In this document: one piece after another, positions 60,870 to 64,000 of the stretch
Position numbering within the stretch: position 1 is the first letter of the stretch
Layout of the letters: each line of letters begins with the position of its first letter
NCBI GenBank assembly: GCA_051654865.1
Contig: JBOFYV010000104.1
Location: 11,253 to 75,252, forward strand
Length of the DNA stretch: 64,000 nucleotides
Source of the DNA: JBOFOR01 sp051654865
Lineage (GTDB): Bacteria > Bacillota > Clostridia > Peptostreptococcales > Peptostreptococcaceae
Direction of reading: 5' to 3'
Made by a program: the position numbers and the translations under genes
The notes under the pieces: model-generated
Database searches by the model: none
Told to the model about the DNA's origin: nothing
What the model saw: the letters and a program-made list of their open reading frames with translations, nothing else

Positions 60870-62717
60870 ATGGGGGAAAAGGAAAAAAAGAATAAGCCAT
60901 CTTATTCAATGATTAGTAATATAAAGTATTTATTTTCACTACAATGGAAGTATTCTAAAATGTCAATATTACTTTTATTATTAGCTATACCGACTACACT
61001 TGGAATATCATTTTGTAATGTTTATTTGCCTAAACTAGTTGTAAGTCAAATAAGTAGTGGCAATGATTTTTATACTATGATTACGGTGATAAGTATATTC
61101 GGGATAATAATTGGCGTTTTAAATATTATTGAAAGTACTATGAAAAGCTATGAAATGTTGCCTTTATTTAAATATCAAGAAAGTTTAATGAAAATACATT
61201 CTGAAAAAGCACTATATACTGATTACGAAAATTTAGAATCAGTTAAATTTAAAACTTTAATGGAAAGAGCGAGAGATACATTCGTAAATGGCACACAGAA
61301 TATAGCATTAGTAAAAGTTACTGGTGGTGTTACTAAACTATTAACCAATATATTAGGATATATTTTATTTGGAACGATACTTTCATTTGCGAGTCCTTGG
61401 CTTACGGTAATATTGACTATAACACCGATAATAAATTATTTTGTTGTAAAATCCATACAAGATTATGTATACAAACAAAGAGAAGATACATCTCTTCTTG
61501 ATAAAAAACTTTGGTATATAGCTATGAATTGTGGAAAACTTGAGTCATCTAAAGATATTAGGATTTATAGTATGAATGATTTTATCGTTAATATGTATAA
61601 AACAATTACAAGACAAAGGTTAACTTATGATAAAAAAATTGCACAGAAATATTTTATAGCTAATATAGTTGATGCTTTTATAATATTACTTAGAGATGGA
61701 ATAGCATATTTTGTATTGATTTATATGGTAATTCAAGGGAGTATTACAGTAGACAATTTTATATTGTATTTTGGTTCTGTAGGTACTTTTGCAGGATGGA
61801 TATCTGGAATTATAAATAATATAAATGAAATAAATAGCGCTAGTCTTGTAGCTTGTGATTTTAGGGATTATTTAAATTATGAGGAAAAAAGTAATAAGAT
61901 TAGCAATATAGATTGTAAAGCTATTTTAAATAAAGCTTGTGAAATTGAACTTAAAAATGTGAGTTATAGTTATTCTAATGATGATAAAGACATTATATCT
62001 AACTTATCACTAAAAATTAGATCTGGTGAAAAAATAGCAATAGTAGGATTAAATGGAGCAGGAAAAACTACATTAATAAAACTAATCTGCGGCCTTTATA
62101 ATCCTACAAAGGGTCAAGTTCTTGTAAATAATATAGATAAAAATGATTTTAATATATATGATTACTATTCGCTATTTTCAACTGTATTTCAAGACTTTCA
62201 CTTTTTACCTATATCAATAGCATCAACAATATCTAGTAAATCATTAAAAAATACTGACTTAAATAAAGTTGATAAATGTATAGAACTTGCTGGTCTTTCT
62301 AAAAAGATTTTAAATTTAGAAAAAGGTATACATTCAATGTTAAATAAACAAATAAATCATAATGGAATTGATTTATCAGGAGGAGAAAAACAAAAACTAT
62401 TATTAGCAAGAGCGATATACAAAGATGCCCCTATATTAATTCTTGATGAGCCTACAGCAGCTCTTGACCCGATATCAGAAAATGAAGTGTTTTTAAAATA
62501 CAATGAGTTAACTAAAGATAAAACATCTATTTATATCTCTCATAGGTTATCTTCTACTAGATTTTGTGATAGAATTTTTTACCTTGAAGATGGCAAAATC
62601 ATAGAATGTGGAAGTCATGATGAATTGATAGAATTAGATAAAAAGTATGCTTATATGTATAATGTCCAAAGTCAGTATTATCAAGAAGATAAGGAGGTAG
62701 AGAATGAATACGCTTAA
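60870..62717 (+). CDS. ABC exporter half-transporter, ATPase plus membrane domain (first of pair)
   Basis: The 615-residue protein has an N-terminal membrane domain of about six helices (residues 35-320) and a C-terminal ATPase with Walker A GLNGAGKTTL (K399), the signature LSGGEKQKLLLARA and Walker B ILILDEPTAALD, followed by the switch histidine in YISHRLSS. The ExoN/ATP-type arrangement and an adjacent similar gene suggest a heterodimeric exporter of lipids, peptides or drugs. It starts 51 bases after the nucleotidyltransferase-fold gene behind AAGGGGGG. The last 14 bases overlap the next gene. No peptidase C39 domain or precursor-peptide gene was found beside it. Confidence 0.9.
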   Translation: MGEKEKKNKPSYSMISNIKYLFSLQWKYSKMSILLLLLAIPTTLGISFCNVYLPKLVVSQISSGNDFYTMITVISIFGIIIGVLNIIESTMKSYEMLPLFKYQESLMKIHSEKALYTDYENLESVKFKTLMERARDTFVNGTQNIALVKVTGGVTKLLTNILGYILFGTILSFASPWLTVILTITPIINYFVVKSIQDYVYKQREDTSLLDKKLWYIAMNCGKLESSKDIRIYSMNDFIVNMYKTITRQRLTYDKKIAQKYFIANIVDAFIILLRDGIAYFVLIYMVIQGSITVDNFILYFGSVGTFAGWISGIINNINEINSASLVACDFRDYLNYEEKSNKISNIDCKAILNKACEIELKNVSYSYSNDDKDIISNLSLKIRSGEKIAIVGLNGAGKTTLIKLICGLYNPTKGQVLVNNIDKNDFNIYDYYSLFSTVFQDFHFLPISIASTISSKSLKNTDLNKVDKCIELAGLSKKILNLEKGIHSMLNKQINHNGIDLSGGEKQKLLLARAIYKDAPILILDEPTAALDPISENEVFLKYNELTKDKTSIYISHRLSSTRFCDRIFYLEDGKIIECGSHDELIELDKKYAYMYNVQSQYYQEDKEVENEYA

Positions 62718-64000
62718 AAATCATATTTCTACTATTTTTAGAGGGATGTCTATATTAATCCAAATGGAAAAATGGTATGTATTAACACAGTTAATATCAT
62801 CTATAATTTATCCTCTTACTCCATATGTAAATATATTTATGAGTGCAAAGATAATAGATGAACTTTTGGGAAACAAAGATATAAATATGCTTATAAAATA
62901 TGTAATACTAACTATTTCTTTGAACGTATTGATTACTTTGATAGTTAGTGGACTTAATCATTTATATGAATATCATCAAAATAATTTTTATAAAAGTGAA
63001 AACATGCACTTTTCGAATAAAAATATGAATATGGATTATGAAGATATAGAAAAATCAGAAACTACACATTTAAGAGAACAAATATCCCAAGAAAGTATGC
63101 AAGGATTTAATTGTTACTACCTTAATTATTCAATTAATCAGCTGATTCAAAATACAATACAAGTTATTATGTCTTTTGCATTGACATATTCATTAATTGT
63201 AGATAATAATATTCCATTAGTAGCAAAAATCATTTTATTAGTGGCGATAATAGCTGTAGTATATTTGAATTTTAATACTACAGAGAAAATAAATAAAATG
63301 AATATGTACATAAGTGATCAGTCAGTAGCATTTAATGCTAGATTTGGATTTTATTGTATACAGTTTATTCCAGATTATAACGCAGGTAAGGACGTAAGGC
63401 TTTATGGTATGGAGGATGTAGTAGTTGATGATATTGATAATATGAGAAAAGGTATATCTGAGTTATTTAGACAAAACATAAAACCATATTTAAAATCTAA
63501 TATTATGCTAAGTACATTAAATAATGTAATGAATATAGGTATATATATTTTTATGATATTTGCGTGTGTAGCGGGAAGTATTTCTGTAGGAAGTATTGTA
63601 AAATATGTATCTTGTGCAACACTATTTATTCAAGGACTTAATAGTGCAATATCAAATATTCAAACATTATTAAATAATAACAAATATCTAGAACGATATA
63701 TTGGATATTTAGACATTCCTTCAAAGATGAAATCTGGAGATGAAACTTTAGACAATCTAGATAAATATGAATTTGAATTTAAAAATGTATCTTTTAAGTA
63801 CCCAAAAGTTAAATCATACACATTAAAAAATATCTCATTTAAACTAAGTGAAGGTAATAAAATTGCAGTAGTTGGTATGAGTGGTAGTGGTAAAACAACT
63901 ATGATAAAGCTACTTTGTAGACTGTATGACCCTACAGAAGGAGAGATAACTCTAAACGGTGTTAATATAAAAGACTATGATTATGAAGAATATCTAAAGG
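62704..64000 (+). CDS. ABC exporter half-transporter (second of pair), cut by window end
   Basis: The frame starts at ATG 62704, inside the end of the previous gene and 6 bases after AAGGAGG, and is open through base 64000, so the C-terminus is missing. About 432 residues are visible: a membrane domain with six hydrophobic helices to residue ~330, then the start of the ATPase domain with FEFKNVSFKYPK and Walker A GMSGSGKTT (K397). Signature and Walker B motifs lie beyond the window. The 14-base overlap means coupled translation and a likely heterodimer with the first half-transporter. Confidence 0.88.
   Translation, partial: MNTLKNHISTIFRGMSILIQMEKWYVLTQLISSIIYPLTPYVNIFMSAKIIDELLGNKDINMLIKYVILTISLNVLITLIVSGLNHLYEYHQNNFYKSENMHFSNKNMNMDYEDIEKSETTHLREQISQESMQGFNCYYLNYSINQLIQNTIQVIMSFALTYSLIVDNNIPLVAKIILLVAIIAVVYLNFNTTEKINKMNMYISDQSVAFNARFGFYCIQFIPDYNAGKDVRLYGMEDVVVDDIDNMRKGISELFRQNIKPYLKSNIMLSTLNNVMNIGIYIFMIFACVAGSISVGSIVKYVSCATLFIQGLNSAISNIQTLLNNNKYLERYIGYLDIPSKMKSGDETLDNLDKYEFEFKNVSFKYPKVKSYTLKNISFKLSEGNKIAVVGMSGSGKTTMIKLLCRLYDPTEGEITLNGVNIKDYDYEEYLK

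Noticed and set aside
1..64000. CRISPR array, transposase, integrase or phage genes
   Set aside because: No spaced repeats, transposase motifs, attachment-site duplication or phage structural genes were found on reading either strand.

Overview
The window is AT-rich, has densely packed genes with strong GGAGG-type ribosome binding sites, and carries endospore genes (gpr, spoIIP), a complete selenocysteine system and the gene order rpsT-gpr-spoIIP-lepA-hemW-hrcA-grpE-dnaK-dnaJ. This fits an anaerobic, spore-forming member of the Clostridia, most likely the Peptostreptococcaceae (Clostridioides/Paraclostridium/Romboutsia group). The genus is inferred from gene order and composition and was not tested.

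Bases 1-5121 hold the end of a three-gene accessory cassette: an Hsp70-like ATPase (cut by the window start), an all-helical repeat protein, and a beta-CASP metallo-beta-lactamase with a private N-terminal domain. Bases 5165-21817 are mostly core genes: a D,D-carboxypeptidase, comEA, the selenium block (selD with an in-frame UGA and SECIS-like hairpin, selA, selB, then tRNA-Sec 3 kb further on), apbE, ung, a rhodanese, a 3D-domain wall protein, tcdA, a secreted metallo-hydrolase, a DUF2156 protein, a GNAT acetyltransferase, comEC, holA and rpsT. Bases 22162-34139 carry gpr, spoIIP, lepA, an amino acid permease, hemW and the CIRCE-controlled heat-shock operon hrcA-grpE-dnaK-dnaJ. Two unrecognised genes follow at 34.2-35.4 kb.

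Bases 35701-60268 form a roughly 25 kb, one-direction glycan utilisation locus. It has a YesL-type membrane protein, a binding-protein-dependent importer (two permeases and a lipoprotein, no ATPase), a membrane-bound AraC regulator, and cytoplasmic glycosidases of families GH84, GH29 (two), GH18, GH125, GH31 and GH38. An M17 aminopeptidase, a transglutaminase-fold protein, a mannose-6-phosphate isomerase fused to a kinase-like domain, and a ROK sugar kinase complete it. Together they suggest import of N-glycan fragments or glycopeptides, intracellular trimming of fucose, mannose and N-acetylglucosamine, peptide degradation, and entry of mannose into glycolysis as fructose-6-phosphate. A perfect cre operator lies just before the importer genes, implying CcpA control.

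The last 3.7 kb has a small nucleotidyltransferase-like gene and two overlapping half-size ABC exporter genes, the second cut by the window end. No CRISPR array, insertion sequence, prophage or rRNA gene was seen.
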